DNA of 33,546 nucleotides. Source: a bacterium (GTDB lineage: Bacteria > Electryoneota > JAOADG01). Below the pieces are notes generated by a model. The model did not search any database. It was not told where the DNA came from and saw only the letters and a list, made by a program, of their open reading frames with translations. Numbering within the stretch: the first letter of the stretch is position 1; every line of letters begins with the position of its first letter. The translations under genes were made by a program, and so were the position numbers. Below are positions 11,701 through 18,601 of this stretch, piece by piece. The stretch lies in the NCBI GenBank assembly GCA_030247525.1, contig JAOTSC010000016.1, positions 1-33,546 of the forward strand, written 5' to 3'.

Positions 11701-14040
11701 CTACCCATGAGCGATGGCGGTGAGTATCAGGATACCAGTCTTGCTGTGCGTTTACCTTTCCCGGTGAAGTATTATGGAAACACGTTCGATTCAATTACCG
11801 TATGCTCCAACGGCTGGTTGGCGTTTGGCTGGCAGCCGTACTACAACAATTTCCGAAATTGGCATTTGCCTGCCAATGAAGGCCCAGCAAATTTAGTAGC
11901 GGTTTTTTGGGACGACTTGTTTTTTGGCGCTGATCCTTATGGTGTATTCACATACTACGATGCTGCCAATCATCAATTCATTTTGACTTGGAATGTTGCG
12001 ACGACGTTTGGCGGAAGCATGCCGAATCTTTTTCAAATCATTATCAGCGATCCCCGGTATTATCCCACTCCGACCGGCGATGCGATGTTAAAGATGCAAT
12101 ATCGAACGGTCAACAACATCATCGGTGATACTTACGAACCCGATTACGCGACCATCGGAATATCCGATGGAACGCGCTTACAAGCTCTCGAGCTGTCGTG
12201 CGATAATTTTTATGCTGCGACTGCTGTACCGATGGATAACGGTGAGAACATCGACCATGCTATCCTATTCTCAACCACTTTCCCGGACGATTTGCTGCAT
12301 TTACTTTCACCTCGGGGTGGCGATACGCTAGCGATAGGTTATCCCGTCAATATCATGTGGATAGGGAATCCATCTGCGCAAACGGTGAATCTGCAAATCA
12401 ACCGTAACTTCCCCGCAGGAACGTGGGAAACGATTCTCGCAAACACTGCGAACGACGGCAGCGAGAGTTGGACTGTTACGACACCAGTAACCACAAATGC
12501 CAGACTTCGGGTAATACTACCTTCCGGTGCGCAAGGCGATTCTTCTAACTCAGATATCGTTTTGATTCAACCACAGCCACAATTACACTTAGTGACACCA
12601 AATGGTAATGAGAGTTGGGCAATCGGCGAAACCCGTGTGATTGATTGGAACCACGCGCAAGTGCCCGGTACAATCTCCGTTTTACTAAATCGTAACTATC
12701 CTACCGGTACATGGGAAACGCTTTTTAATAGCGCGCTGCCGGAGTATGGCAGTATTCCTTGGATCGTGACACAGCCGGTGAGTAACCACGCCCGAGTGCG
12801 GATCTATATGAATGGAAATACTACTATTGGCGATACATCAGACCTTGACTTCCATATTGTCCATCCGGCTTGGTTGTCGGTGACTTCGGATTCAATCGTG
12901 AGAGTGATTCCACCGAACGATTCAACTGTCATTCCGGTGACACTTCACAATACTGGTGGCGCTCCGTATACCGGGACTATGACTGCCCTTACTGGATTCG
13001 ATGGATTTGGTTATCAGAAAACCAGCGATCCCCGCGGCCCACAATTCTCTTGGATCGACGTATCTTCTGGAATGAACGGTCCGACCGGTGATGATCGTAC
13101 CGGTGGTCCGTATACTCTACCCTTTACATTCCGTTACTTCGGCCAGAGCTATACTCGTGTATATATGTGTACTAACGGCTGGTTGTGTTTCGATAATCCC
13201 CAAGGGAATGCTACTGCCGGCAACCAGCAGTTACCGTATACGGTCATGCCGAGTTTCCTTGCGGTGTTGTGGGACAATTTGGTTTGTGACCAGGGGACAA
13301 CAAAAGTAATGATGGACGAAGTAAACCAGCGTGCGGTCTTTTCTTGGGAAAACGTAAGGCGCTACAATCAGGAAACATCAACGCTTTCCTTTCAAGCGAT
13401 TCTGTATCCCGATAGTTCCTTCGTGTTTCAATACGGTTCAATAGTAACTATGGATACGACATCAACCGTCGGCATCCAGAACGAAGAGCATTCGACCTAT
13501 TACACGATTTACCACAACGTACCGATTCCCAGTAACCACGCTATCCGCTTCGATCTCTACCATCGTTGGGCAACGCCCCTGACAACGACCTTCTCGATTC
13601 CGGCAGCCGGTTCGACCGAGTTCGACGTAATCTGGAATACTCGGCATCACACGTTGCACGATACTGTGCACGGCACGTTCCAATTTACTGGTACTGCCGC
13701 CAATGCGCCATATCTCGTTCCGGTCGCAATGATTGTCGATGTTGTAGGTTTGAACGATGTTGGTGTTAGTCTCCCAACGAAATTCGAGGTGAGAAAAGTG
13801 TACCCGAATCCGTTCAATGCTATTGCGCAAATCGAGTTTGCTTTGCCGGCTCGTGGCGATGTCGAATTTTCCTTGTTTGATGCGTTAGGTCGAGCGGTTG
13901 AGCACACTATGTTACAATCGCTGCCAGCGGGCATTCATCACGCGACGATTAATGCCAATGACTATGCGGCGGGTGTTTACTTCGTACGAATTCGCGCCGG
14001 TAGTGAAACCCAATTGCGAAAACTAGTGTTAGTGAAGTAA
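8791..14040 (+). CDS. Gingipain-like C25 cysteine protease with T9SS sorting domain, 1749 aa
   Basis: Complete gene. Residues ~1-32 are a long signal peptide (FSILLGILIQFFVTISFA). Residues ~40-230 resemble a C25 propeptide. The peptidase spans ~265-590, with catalytic His456 in LWAHRAAW and Cys486 in NITCGSGDW; the 30-residue spacing is close to the His-Cys spacing in gingipains. An Ig-like domain follows (~595-690), then a GTVGNNDQIASPGET module (~695-800). Next are a PTGPDTYGYYAF module (931-~1165) and two Kre9/KNH-like repeats containing LLSPRGGDTLAIG and LVTPNGNESWAIG (~1171-1355). A second YFGQSYTRVYMCTNGW module follows (~1400-1630). The T9SS sorting domain (YPNPFNA at 1671, end LRKLVLVK) closes the protein. 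Role: secreted or surface-bound proteolysis; specificity is not predictable here. The context AHR replaces the common GHG around the catalytic His. Confidence 0.92.
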   Translation: MIFDSDPIKPSTIRFSILLGILIQFFVTISFAIPESRLTRVDEFIGIPAQNSVSINTKVLGVGHLQLQFSHPAIQVDTVFANAQNWTTVSIAGETKLWEVGAPELPVIARTVRLPNTGNVALTIKNADYTEYPNVDIFPQQTLDVTEQSSVLDNTTPVFAIDQAIYERNAFFPEAVAWIGEPAALRDARVAVLSMQPVQYNPVTRTMRVYNTIELEITPIGGISSNEITHDPKPVPSFASFYRDVIGAEDLVTTNETADPGQMLVIYLNNTQVRTALTSFANWKTQSGRKTQIQVLQQYNTTAIQNIINNAFNSYNPPLEYVILAGDGYNNGMVAYTVDGEATDHPYTQIVGTDILADITISRFSYETITHLQTMVNRVINYERNPPMTDTTWFTKGWGYAGISHNVYSNRPAIRFCLEMMNRGGVTNTSYNEHNGLVDPSLINSQLNGGAVLWAHRAAWVGEAQNSDLTSLTNSNKPFVSLNITCGSGDWYGQETGLHETLIRLGTPSNPFGSLATMSTATPNTKPSFNNVVATGVFYAFGVNEVRQPGPMFFAGKYQLWRNFSNSHSDEVDNFSRWNNVMGDCSAQIWTSAPRTLSCTIPQSVGLGTNLISLTVTSGGTAVQDALVTAWKKNTSGATELYVRCRTDENGNVDVPLSIVTTGNLYLSITGMKAGLNLLPIVDTITVSRATADLTVSALTVDDDNTSGTVGNNDQIASPGETIDLSVQLENVGSGTASGISGTFICPDSRVTITSATSTWSNIITGSTGTNATPFRIHLPAGISNGDTIPFYLDVVGSTFSTRLFVRLAIESIAPEFDHYTLSGITELNPGVTASFTVTVINQGLGISSGVSAQLVSLTPHAAVLQPTATYTSLPNGSTRTSPTAQRFQIQIQTSALPGSSLPMQMLFAYGELRDTMDFTMPLVAATTSEPTGPDTYGYYAFENSDSLYSASPDFSWREIIPAYGGNGVRLPMSDGGEYQDTSLAVRLPFPVKYYGNTFDSITVCSNGWLAFGWQPYYNNFRNWHLPANEGPANLVAVFWDDLFFGADPYGVFTYYDAANHQFILTWNVATTFGGSMPNLFQIIISDPRYYPTPTGDAMLKMQYRTVNNIIGDTYEPDYATIGISDGTRLQALELSCDNFYAATAVPMDNGENIDHAILFSTTFPDDLLHLLSPRGGDTLAIGYPVNIMWIGNPSAQTVNLQINRNFPAGTWETILANTANDGSESWTVTTPVTTNARLRVILPSGAQGDSSNSDIVLIQPQPQLHLVTPNGNESWAIGETRVIDWNHAQVPGTISVLLNRNYPTGTWETLFNSALPEYGSIPWIVTQPVSNHARVRIYMNGNTTIGDTSDLDFHIVHPAWLSVTSDSIVRVIPPNDSTVIPVTLHNTGGAPYTGTMTALTGFDGFGYQKTSDPRGPQFSWIDVSSGMNGPTGDDRTGGPYTLPFTFRYFGQSYTRVYMCTNGWLCFDNPQGNATAGNQQLPYTVMPSFLAVLWDNLVCDQGTTKVMMDEVNQRAVFSWENVRRYNQETSTLSFQAILYPDSSFVFQYGSIVTMDTTSTVGIQNEEHSTYYTIYHNVPIPSNHAIRFDLYHRWATPLTTTFSIPAAGSTEFDVIWNTRHHTLHDTVHGTFQFTGTAANAPYLVPVAMIVDVVGLNDVGVSLPTKFEVRKVYPNPFNAIAQIEFALPARGDVEFSLFDALGRAVEHTMLQSLPAGIHHATINANDYAAGVYFVRIRAGSETQLRKLVLVK

Positions 14041-14058
14041 TCGATTTGATTGGTATGA

Positions 14059-14090
14059 AAAAGGGAGGACAAACTGTCTTCCCTTTTATT
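14059..14090 (+). terminator. Hairpin terminator between convergent C25 and CBS genes
   Basis: AAAAGGGA (14059-14066) pairs with TCCCTTTT (14080-14087), extended by a GU and three more pairs, with loop 14071-14075. T residues flank the stem on both strands, so it can serve both the C25 gene and the CBS gene ending at 14118. Confidence 0.8.
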
Positions 14091-14117
14091 GTACCCAAAG
14101 GTGCTACTAAGACTATA

Positions 14118-14552
14118 TCACCACTTCCCTTGGATGTACTCTTTTAAGTACTGAATCTCAATCTCGCGTTCATGGGAAATGTGTTTACCGATATCGCCTA
14201 TCGAGATGATTCCAACCAATTTTCCTTGATCCATCACCGGCAAGTGGCGACAATGCTTTTGTGTCATGATAGCAAGACAATCGTTGATATCAAGCTGAGG
14301 GGTGACAATCACCAAATCGCTGGTCATGAATTCCGATACAGTTAACTCGGCTAATGTTTTATCTGGACGCATCGAAGCGCGTAGAAAATCACGCTCGGTA
14401 AACATGCCGACGATACTATCGTCTTTGGTAACCAGCAACGCGCCGACTTTTCGTTCGATCATCAAACGAACTGCATTCAATAGCGATGTCGCTGGTGAGA
14501 CGGTAAAAACATCCGATCCTTTTCCCGACAAAATTGATGATACTGTTGCCAT
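14118..14552 (-). CDS. Two-CBS-domain protein
   Basis: 144 residues, consisting almost entirely of a tandem CBS (Bateman) pair. CBS1 is about residues 8-65 (FTVSPATSLLNAVRLMIE, GALLVTKDDSIVGMFTERD). CBS2 is about 72-130 (IVTPQLDINDCLAIM, HCRHLPVMDQGKLVGIISIGD). CBS pairs bind adenine nucleotides and act as regulatory sensors; stand-alone versions of this size are common but their partners are usually unknown, as here. The start is set by GGGGGGAAGA immediately before the ATG. A promoter lies 27-55 nt upstream (14579-14607). The gene is transcribed alone, convergent with the C25 protease. Confidence 0.93.
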   Translation of the reverse strand: MATVSSILSGKGSDVFTVSPATSLLNAVRLMIERKVGALLVTKDDSIVGMFTERDFLRASMRPDKTLAELTVSEFMTSDLVIVTPQLDINDCLAIMTQKHCRHLPVMDQGKLVGIISIGDIGKHISHEREIEIQYLKEYIQGKW

Positions 14553-14578
14553 TCTTCCCCCCAGTGATTGTATACAAA

Positions 14579-14607
14579 TAAATACGTTGCTTGTAGGGAG
14601 AATGCAA
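14579..14607 (-). promoter_or_regulatory. Sigma70-like promoter of the CBS gene
   Basis: On the reverse strand, TTGCAT (14607-14602), a 17-nt spacer and TATTTA (14584-14579) give a transcript starting about 20 nt before the ATG at 14552. The region 14608-14740 beyond it shows no gene. Confidence 0.55.
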
Positions 14608-14740
14608 GCGGTTCGCTTTGTGCAAGTTTTCCCAAAAGTATCGGATAAAGAACTGACCCCGTAATATTACAAATATTAAACGTTACGAAGCTCGTCGATT
14701 TGGCTAAGAATTAGTTGCCAAAACAAACGGATACCTCCTC

Positions 14741-14769
14741 TTGCATCGGCGAAAAAAAAATTGTATCAT
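14741..14769 (+). promoter_or_regulatory. Sigma70-like promoter of the tRNA-Asn locus
   Basis: TTGCAT (14741-14746), a 17-nt spacer and TATCAT (14764-14769) give a start near 14776, just before the tRNA fragment at 14795. A small hairpin, TACC-GAAA-GGTA (14780-14791), falls in the leader. It is the best promoter candidate for the intact tRNA-Asn downstream. Confidence 0.55.
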
Positions 14770-14794
14770 TGCTTTGCTGTACCGAAAGGTAGAT

Positions 14795-14828
14795 TCCCCG
14801 GTAGCTCAATCAGCAGAGCGGTTGGCTG
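14795..14828 (+). pseudogene. Truncated tRNA-Asn: 5' 34 nt only
   Basis: These 34 nt match the first 34 nt of the intact tRNA-Asn (14887-14920) with one substitution (A for G at 14812). They cover the acceptor 5' strand, D arm and anticodon stem 5' strand, and the match stops at the first anticodon base. What follows (14829-14886) is unrelated to the tRNA 3' half. The motif ACCGAAAGG occurs on both sides (14781-14789 and 14836-14844). It cannot fold as a tRNA, so it is a relic of a duplication or of an earlier integration event. Confidence 0.85.
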
Positions 14829-14886
14829 ATATTCTACCGAAAGGAAGCGCGATTTGTTGCAGTAGTTGGTTTCCGTAGTAATATAT

Positions 14887-14959
14887 TCCCCGGTAGCTCA
14901 ATCGGCAGAGCGGTTGGCTGTTAACCAATAGGTTGGGAGTTCGAGTCTCTCCCGGGGAG
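14887..14959 (+). tRNA. tRNA-Asn (anticodon GTT)
   Basis: 73 nt, with no CCA encoded beyond GCC. The acceptor stem TCCCCGG/CCGGGGA (14887-14893 with 14952-14958) is fully paired and the discriminator is G14959. The anticodon stem GTTGG/CCAAT encloses CTGTTAA, with GTT at 14920-14922. The T arm is GGGAG-TTCGAGT-CTCTC. A strong terminator begins 5 nt later. The 3' half overlaps, on the opposite strand, the end of the serine recombinase gene, marking this as the element's insertion site. Confidence 0.97.
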
Positions 14960-16627
14960 CCCTAATAGTCCGACTTGATTCAAATCAGGTCGGGCTATTT
15001 TTTTGTTTTGCGCTTCGAGTTCCACCTCTACCCGCGTCTTCTTTGCCATCGGGGGCTTCAGGGTTTTTCCGGTCGTCAGCTTGGGAATCCGCATATTGAT
15101 TCGTGCGATGGATTCATCGATTATTTCAATGCTTTCAACGAAATGAATTACCACCATCCGCAATCTCTCAAAAGGTATTGTTTCCGCTTCTGAATCGAAG
15201 TTTCTGATCAATTTCCGGCAGATATCGAGATCTCGTTTCAACGCTTCCGTGAGGATTTCCACATTGTATTTCTGCTTGAATTCCGCATCCAGAAACCGCT
15301 TTTCACGCTGCAATTCATCAATCTTCAGCTTACAGGTTTCCACGTCCATTCCAGCACCAATTGCATCGTAGTATCGTTCGATACTGATGCTAAGCTCTTT
15401 CAGGCGTTCTGCTAGCCGTTGCTCCTCGCCACTCTTGCCAGCTTTTAATTCCATTAATTTCGCCTGGATGGATTGCTCAATTTCATCGAGACGTCCGGGT
15501 TTCGCGATCTCATGCTGTATCGCCCGTAGGACGGCACTTTCCAGAAAATCCTTGTCGATATAGAACGAACCGCATTTACACTCTTTCTGATTGATGTAAC
15601 CGGAGCACACATAACGCTTTAGCATGTATTCGATGCGTTCGTTTTCGAGTTTACTGACTTTTTTCCGGCGGATTCCAACGTAAGCCTGATCGCATTTACC
15701 ACAGCGAATAATCTTAGATAAGAGCCACTCTTCCTTCTGGGTTACTGTCGGGAAAGCCTTGCCAATATTGCCTGCAGCCATGGCTTTGCGACGGAAATAC
15801 ATTTCCTTGCTCACAATAGGATCGTGGGTGTTCTCTACGATCATCCATTCGCTTTCTGGGCGCTGCTTGTGGGACTTGGAGTTTGTGCGGTTCCAGACGG
15901 TGGCACCGTAGTACACCGGGTTATTCAAGTACTGACCGATTCTCTGCTTACACCACGGTTTTCCACTAGCTGTAACGATCCCTTCAGCGGTTAATCTATT
16001 TACAATCGCCTTTGCCCCGAGACCATCATTGGTAGCCCATTCGAAGATTTTACGGATGGTTGCGACTTCCATGGGATCACCTAAAGCCAGCTTTTTATGC
16101 ACCCTGTCGCCAATACCAGGCACATCGATCTTGGTATAGCCGTAAGGGACACTCCCACCATTTAAGAAGCCTCGTGAGGCATTCTCCGCCATTCCCTTGC
16201 GGGTTTCCATCGAGAGGTTCATCGAGTAAAACTGGTTGATCACTTCGATGATGCCTTCGAAGAGAAAGCCCGACGGGGTATCGGAGTCAAAGCTCTCACA
16301 CAATGACTTGACGGATACACCATACTTGTTTAATAGTGACTTAAAAATGACTGATTCTTCGCGGTTTCTCGAGAAGCGGTCTAACTTGTGTACCAGGATG
16401 AATTTGACATTGTTCTCCTTGGCAAAACTGATCATCTCCATGAAGCCGCGACGCTTGTCAGCAGATGCATACGCCGATACGCCTTCGTCCTTGAACATCT
16501 GCAATAGCTGGATCTCAGGGTGATCATTCACGAACTTTTCGATGGCTTTGATCTGGGCCGGAATCGAGAGATCCTTCTGTGCCTGATCTTCTGATGAAAC
16601 CCGCGCGTAACCTACGACTCGAACCAT
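14921..16627 (-). CDS. Large serine recombinase (element integrase)
   Basis: 568 residues. The resolvase catalytic domain begins VVGYARVSSEDQ with nucleophile Ser11 and continues through FKDEGVSAYASADKR and LVHKLDRFSRNREE (~residues 1-150). A recombinase DNA-binding domain follows (VPYGYTKID to PVYYGATVWNRT, ~165-260). Then comes a zinc ribbon with CGKC...CSGY...CKC (~307-350) and a coiled-coil/C-terminal region (~375-500). The start is fixed by GGAGGAAAAA before the ATG. The reaction is strand exchange between attP and attB with serine-DNA intermediates. The stop codon lies in the tRNA-Asn anticodon, and the last residues (GLPGRDSNSQPIG) are antisense tRNA, so the natural C-terminus in the free element may differ. 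Position at the element edge implies it performed this integration. Confidence 0.93.
   Translation of the reverse strand: MVRVVGYARVSSEDQAQKDLSIPAQIKAIEKFVNDHPEIQLLQMFKDEGVSAYASADKRRGFMEMISFAKENNVKFILVHKLDRFSRNREESVIFKSLLNKYGVSVKSLCESFDSDTPSGFLFEGIIEVINQFYSMNLSMETRKGMAENASRGFLNGGSVPYGYTKIDVPGIGDRVHKKLALGDPMEVATIRKIFEWATNDGLGAKAIVNRLTAEGIVTASGKPWCKQRIGQYLNNPVYYGATVWNRTNSKSHKQRPESEWMIVENTHDPIVSKEMYFRRKAMAAGNIGKAFPTVTQKEEWLLSKIIRCGKCDQAYVGIRRKKVSKLENERIEYMLKRYVCSGYINQKECKCGSFYIDKDFLESAVLRAIQHEIAKPGRLDEIEQSIQAKLMELKAGKSGEEQRLAERLKELSISIERYYDAIGAGMDVETCKLKIDELQREKRFLDAEFKQKYNVEILTEALKRDLDICRKLIRNFDSEAETIPFERLRMVVIHFVESIEIIDESIARINMRIPKLTTGKTLKPPMAKKTRVEVELEAQNKKIARPDLNQVGLLGLPGRDSNSQPIG
14964..15004 (+). 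terminator. Rho-independent terminator of tRNA-Asn
   Basis: A 17-nt arm (14964-14980) pairs with 14983-14999 through Watson-Crick and two GU pairs, then continues into an uninterrupted T-run (14998-15004). It terminates the rightward tRNA transcript. It lies wholly inside the reverse-strand recombinase reading frame. Confidence 0.88.
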
Positions 16628-16752
16628 TTTTTCCTCCTTGCTATCCCAGTAGTAATGGCAATCACTATGCCACGATTCCAGGTGCGATTTAGTGGTTCGA
16701 AGTTACACGAACGTTCCGGAGAATCAAGTCCAGTCTGCATGCCCCCCGATTC

Positions 16753-17063
16753 GAGTTAGTTACCTTTACAGACTGCAAGCGCTTAAAATGCTCCTTTTAG
16801 GGTAACTAAGTCAGGAAATTGTGATCATAATGAGCGCTTTTAGTTACTTGCGATGATCATTATGCTCCTTTTCGATTCAAACTAGGTAACTATCTCGGAG
16901 TTTACTGTCACTGGGGTTCAAACGAAGTTTACTTTTCTTCTCAACGGATGATCATTTTGCGCTCTTTTTCAGAAATCGATGATCATTATGCTCCTTTTTA
17001 GGTAACTAACTCGGTTTTTAGTGAGCATAATGAGCGTTTTCTAAAAAACAGGGTAACTAACTC
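16753..17063. repeat. Two-part repeat array in the control region (candidate operators or iterons)
   Basis: The 578-bp gap between the recombinase and the early operon (16628-17205) has no convincing gene but a dense repeat set. Repeat A, GGTAACTAACTC or close variants, occurs at 16801-16812, 16885-16896, 17001-17012 and 17052-17063, inverted at 16753-16764, with a partial inverted copy at 16841-16850. Repeat B, around GATCATTATGCTCCTTTT, occurs at 16782-16800, 16821-16841, 16852-16872, 16947-16969, 16978-17000 and 17021-17042. B usually precedes A by a short gap. The B core (TGATCATTATG and TGATCATAATG) is near-palindromic, fitting a dimeric DNA-binding protein. Repressor operators or origin iterons are both possible. 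Confidence 0.85.
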
Positions 17064-17066
17064 TGA

Positions 17067-17095
17067 TTGTCGCAATCATTACTCCTGCATAATCC
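17067..17095 (+). promoter_or_regulatory. Candidate early promoter of the element
   Basis: TTGTCG (17067-17072), a 17-nt spacer and TAATCC (17090-17095) lie directly after the last repeat A copy and about 110 nt before the first early gene. Binding at 17052-17063 would block it, which suits a repressed early promoter. Confidence 0.35.
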
Positions 17096-17205
17096 TACAC
17101 TTACATCTTTCCATAATCTCTGGCACGCAGCTTGCCTTTATACATGGCAGCGTGTCGATCATTCTTTTCGACCGCACAGAAACAGCCATTGCGGATCGAG
17201 CAAAT

Positions 17206-17418
17206 ATGCCACACGAGAACACTATTCGGATTGAAGTACATCAGGGCTCATCTGCAAGCGCTATGGAGGAACGGAATGCTATTGAACTCCTTGCGACAGT
17301 CATCGTCCAGCAGCTGCTCGACCGCGGAACAAATGAGACTGGATCGGGAAGATCTCCTTCGATTAAAAAAGTCAGAAGTGGAGTTCGAACCGGTCAGAAG
17401 GCTCATCGAAATACGTGA
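17206..17418 (+). CDS. Small hypothetical protein, first gene of the early operon (70 aa)
   Basis: Not recognised. Starting at ATG 17206 the product begins MPHENTIRIEVHQG, has a helical stretch (MEERNAIELLATVIVQQLLD) and ends in a basic tail (KKVRSGVRTGQKAHRNT). The first ~45 residues look protein-like; the tail is read in an overlapping frame with the next gene (17333-17572) and is less convincing. Either the two genes truly overlap by 86 nt or one frameshift splits a single ~125-residue protein. An alternative in-frame start at 17152 lacks support. Confidence 0.45.
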   Translation: MPHENTIRIEVHQGSSASAMEERNAIELLATVIVQQLLDRGTNETGSGRSPSIKKVRSGVRTGQKAHRNT

Positions 17419-17572
17419 TGCAGTGGACCAGGACATCCGTGAACTTCGTATCGACTATCCCAATCCAAGCAAGCGGATGCAAGTGCGAATTGATGAGTTA
17501 GTCGAGACAAGAAATCGGATCCAGGAAGAAATCCAGGTTATCAGCAGTGAAGGAAACAAAGATAATGAGTAG
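17333..17572 (+). CDS. Small helical hypothetical protein (79 aa)
   Basis: Begins MRLDREDLLRLKKSEVEFEP and is strongly charged and helical (RLIEIRDAVDQDIRELRIDY, RIDELVETRNRIQEEIQVI), suggesting a coiled coil. No family is recognised. The frame extends upstream to 17132, but that part is Ser/Cys/Arg-rich and unlike a protein, so ATG 17333 is preferred although its ribosome site (GCGGAAC) is weak. Its stop overlaps the start of the next gene (ATGAGTAG, 17565-17572), so the two are translationally coupled. Confidence 0.55.
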   Translation: MRLDREDLLRLKKSEVEFEPVRRLIEIRDAVDQDIRELRIDYPNPSKRMQVRIDELVETRNRIQEEIQVISSEGNKDNE

Positions 17573-18587
17573 AGCGATTCTCACTTATTCATCAATGCAG
17601 TCTTTTCTCGATTGTCCGAGAAAGTACTTGAACCGTGAAATCAAATGTCTAACATCGAAAGAAAAGAATCGAACGTTGGATTTTGGTTCTGCCTGGCATG
17701 GTGCACTTGAGCGCTGGTACACACCCGGTGATCAAGATGTCAAGTGTGCAGCAATCAAGCAGTACTTCTCAGATTGCTTCCCCAATCGGGAAAGTGATTA
17801 TAATGAGCGTCGTGATTTCCTGATGCTGGATGTCATGTTCAGCACTTATCTGAATCGATTTCCCGAAGAAGATTTCGACGTCATTGCGGCTGAAACCAAG
17901 TTCCTCCTCCCGATCATCAATCCAAATACAGGACGCATCAGCCGAACGTTCAACCTTTCCGGTAAAGTCGACGGTTTGATCCGAATGAAGGAGACCGGCG
18001 AACTCTACATCCTGGAACACAAAACGGCCTCCAGTGTTGACGGATCATATCTCGAGAAATTGCCACTCGATTTTCAAATCAATCTATATGCCTATGCACT
18101 CTCTCGCCACCTCAAGCGACCGATTACTGGGGTGATTTACAACGTCATCCAGAAGTCTGGAATTAAGTTGAAGATGGGCGAAACAGAAGAAGCCTATCAG
18201 AAGAAACTGGCCGACAGGATTGCCGAATCGAAGACCGGAAAATCTGCCCTTAAGCGGATAATGCCGCAGACGGATGAAGAATTCACGATTGAACTTCGAT
18301 CGAAGTATCGTGATCCGGAAATGATCACCCGCGAACAACTCCTGATTTCACCGCAGGATCTCAAAGACACTGAACAGTACGTTTGGACCATCACGCAGAA
18401 AATTATCGGCGAGATGAATGAAGGGGATTGGCTCCCGAATCGAGGGCACTGCTTCAAATATGGAAAGACCCCTTGCCAGTACTGGGCGCTCTGTCGCAGC
18501 AAAAACAGTGAACTAGTGCAACAGAATTTCTATGACATCAAACCACCGCACGAAGAGTTGGCGGAAGTCACCGAGCCTTTGTTCTAA
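17565..18587 (+). CDS. Cas4/RecB-like PD-(D/E)XK nuclease with probable Fe-S cluster
   Basis: 340 residues from ATG 17565, which has AAGGA 10 nt upstream; an earlier GTG at 17547 is less likely. Conserved points are Cys17 in FLDCPRKY, His45 in FGSAWHGALERWY, Asp136 in GKVDGLI, Glu151-x-Lys153 in YILEHKTAS and the QxxxY-type helix DFQINLYAYAL. A C-terminal cysteine group, HCFKYGKTPCQYWALC, completes the four-cysteine pattern seen in Cas4 and AddB-type nucleases. These enzymes resect or trim DNA ends. No CRISPR genes are near. Its place directly before a Sak4-like annealing protein suggests it makes 3' single strands for phage recombination. Substrate polarity is inferred, not shown. Confidence 0.87.
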   Translation: MSRAILTYSSMQSFLDCPRKYLNREIKCLTSKEKNRTLDFGSAWHGALERWYTPGDQDVKCAAIKQYFSDCFPNRESDYNERRDFLMLDVMFSTYLNRFPEEDFDVIAAETKFLLPIINPNTGRISRTFNLSGKVDGLIRMKETGELYILEHKTASSVDGSYLEKLPLDFQINLYAYALSRHLKRPITGVIYNVIQKSGIKLKMGETEEAYQKKLADRIAESKTGKSALKRIMPQTDEEFTIELRSKYRDPEMITREQLLISPQDLKDTEQYVWTITQKIIGEMNEGDWLPNRGHCFKYGKTPCQYWALCRSKNSELVQQNFYDIKPPHEELAEVTEPLF

Positions 18588-18601
18588 CGAAAGGATAAGT
18601 C

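Noticed and set aside
14857-14884. TTGCAG-16-TAATAT as a promoter for the intact tRNA-Asn
   Set aside because: Transcription would begin inside the tRNA gene (near 14891), so it cannot make the full tRNA. The promoter at 14741-14769 is preferred.
16753-17063. Repeat array as a CRISPR array
   Set aside because: The units are two different short motifs in both orientations with irregular spacing, and no uniform repeat/spacer pattern or cas adaptation genes exist. The Cas4-like gene at 17565 belongs to a recombination operon.
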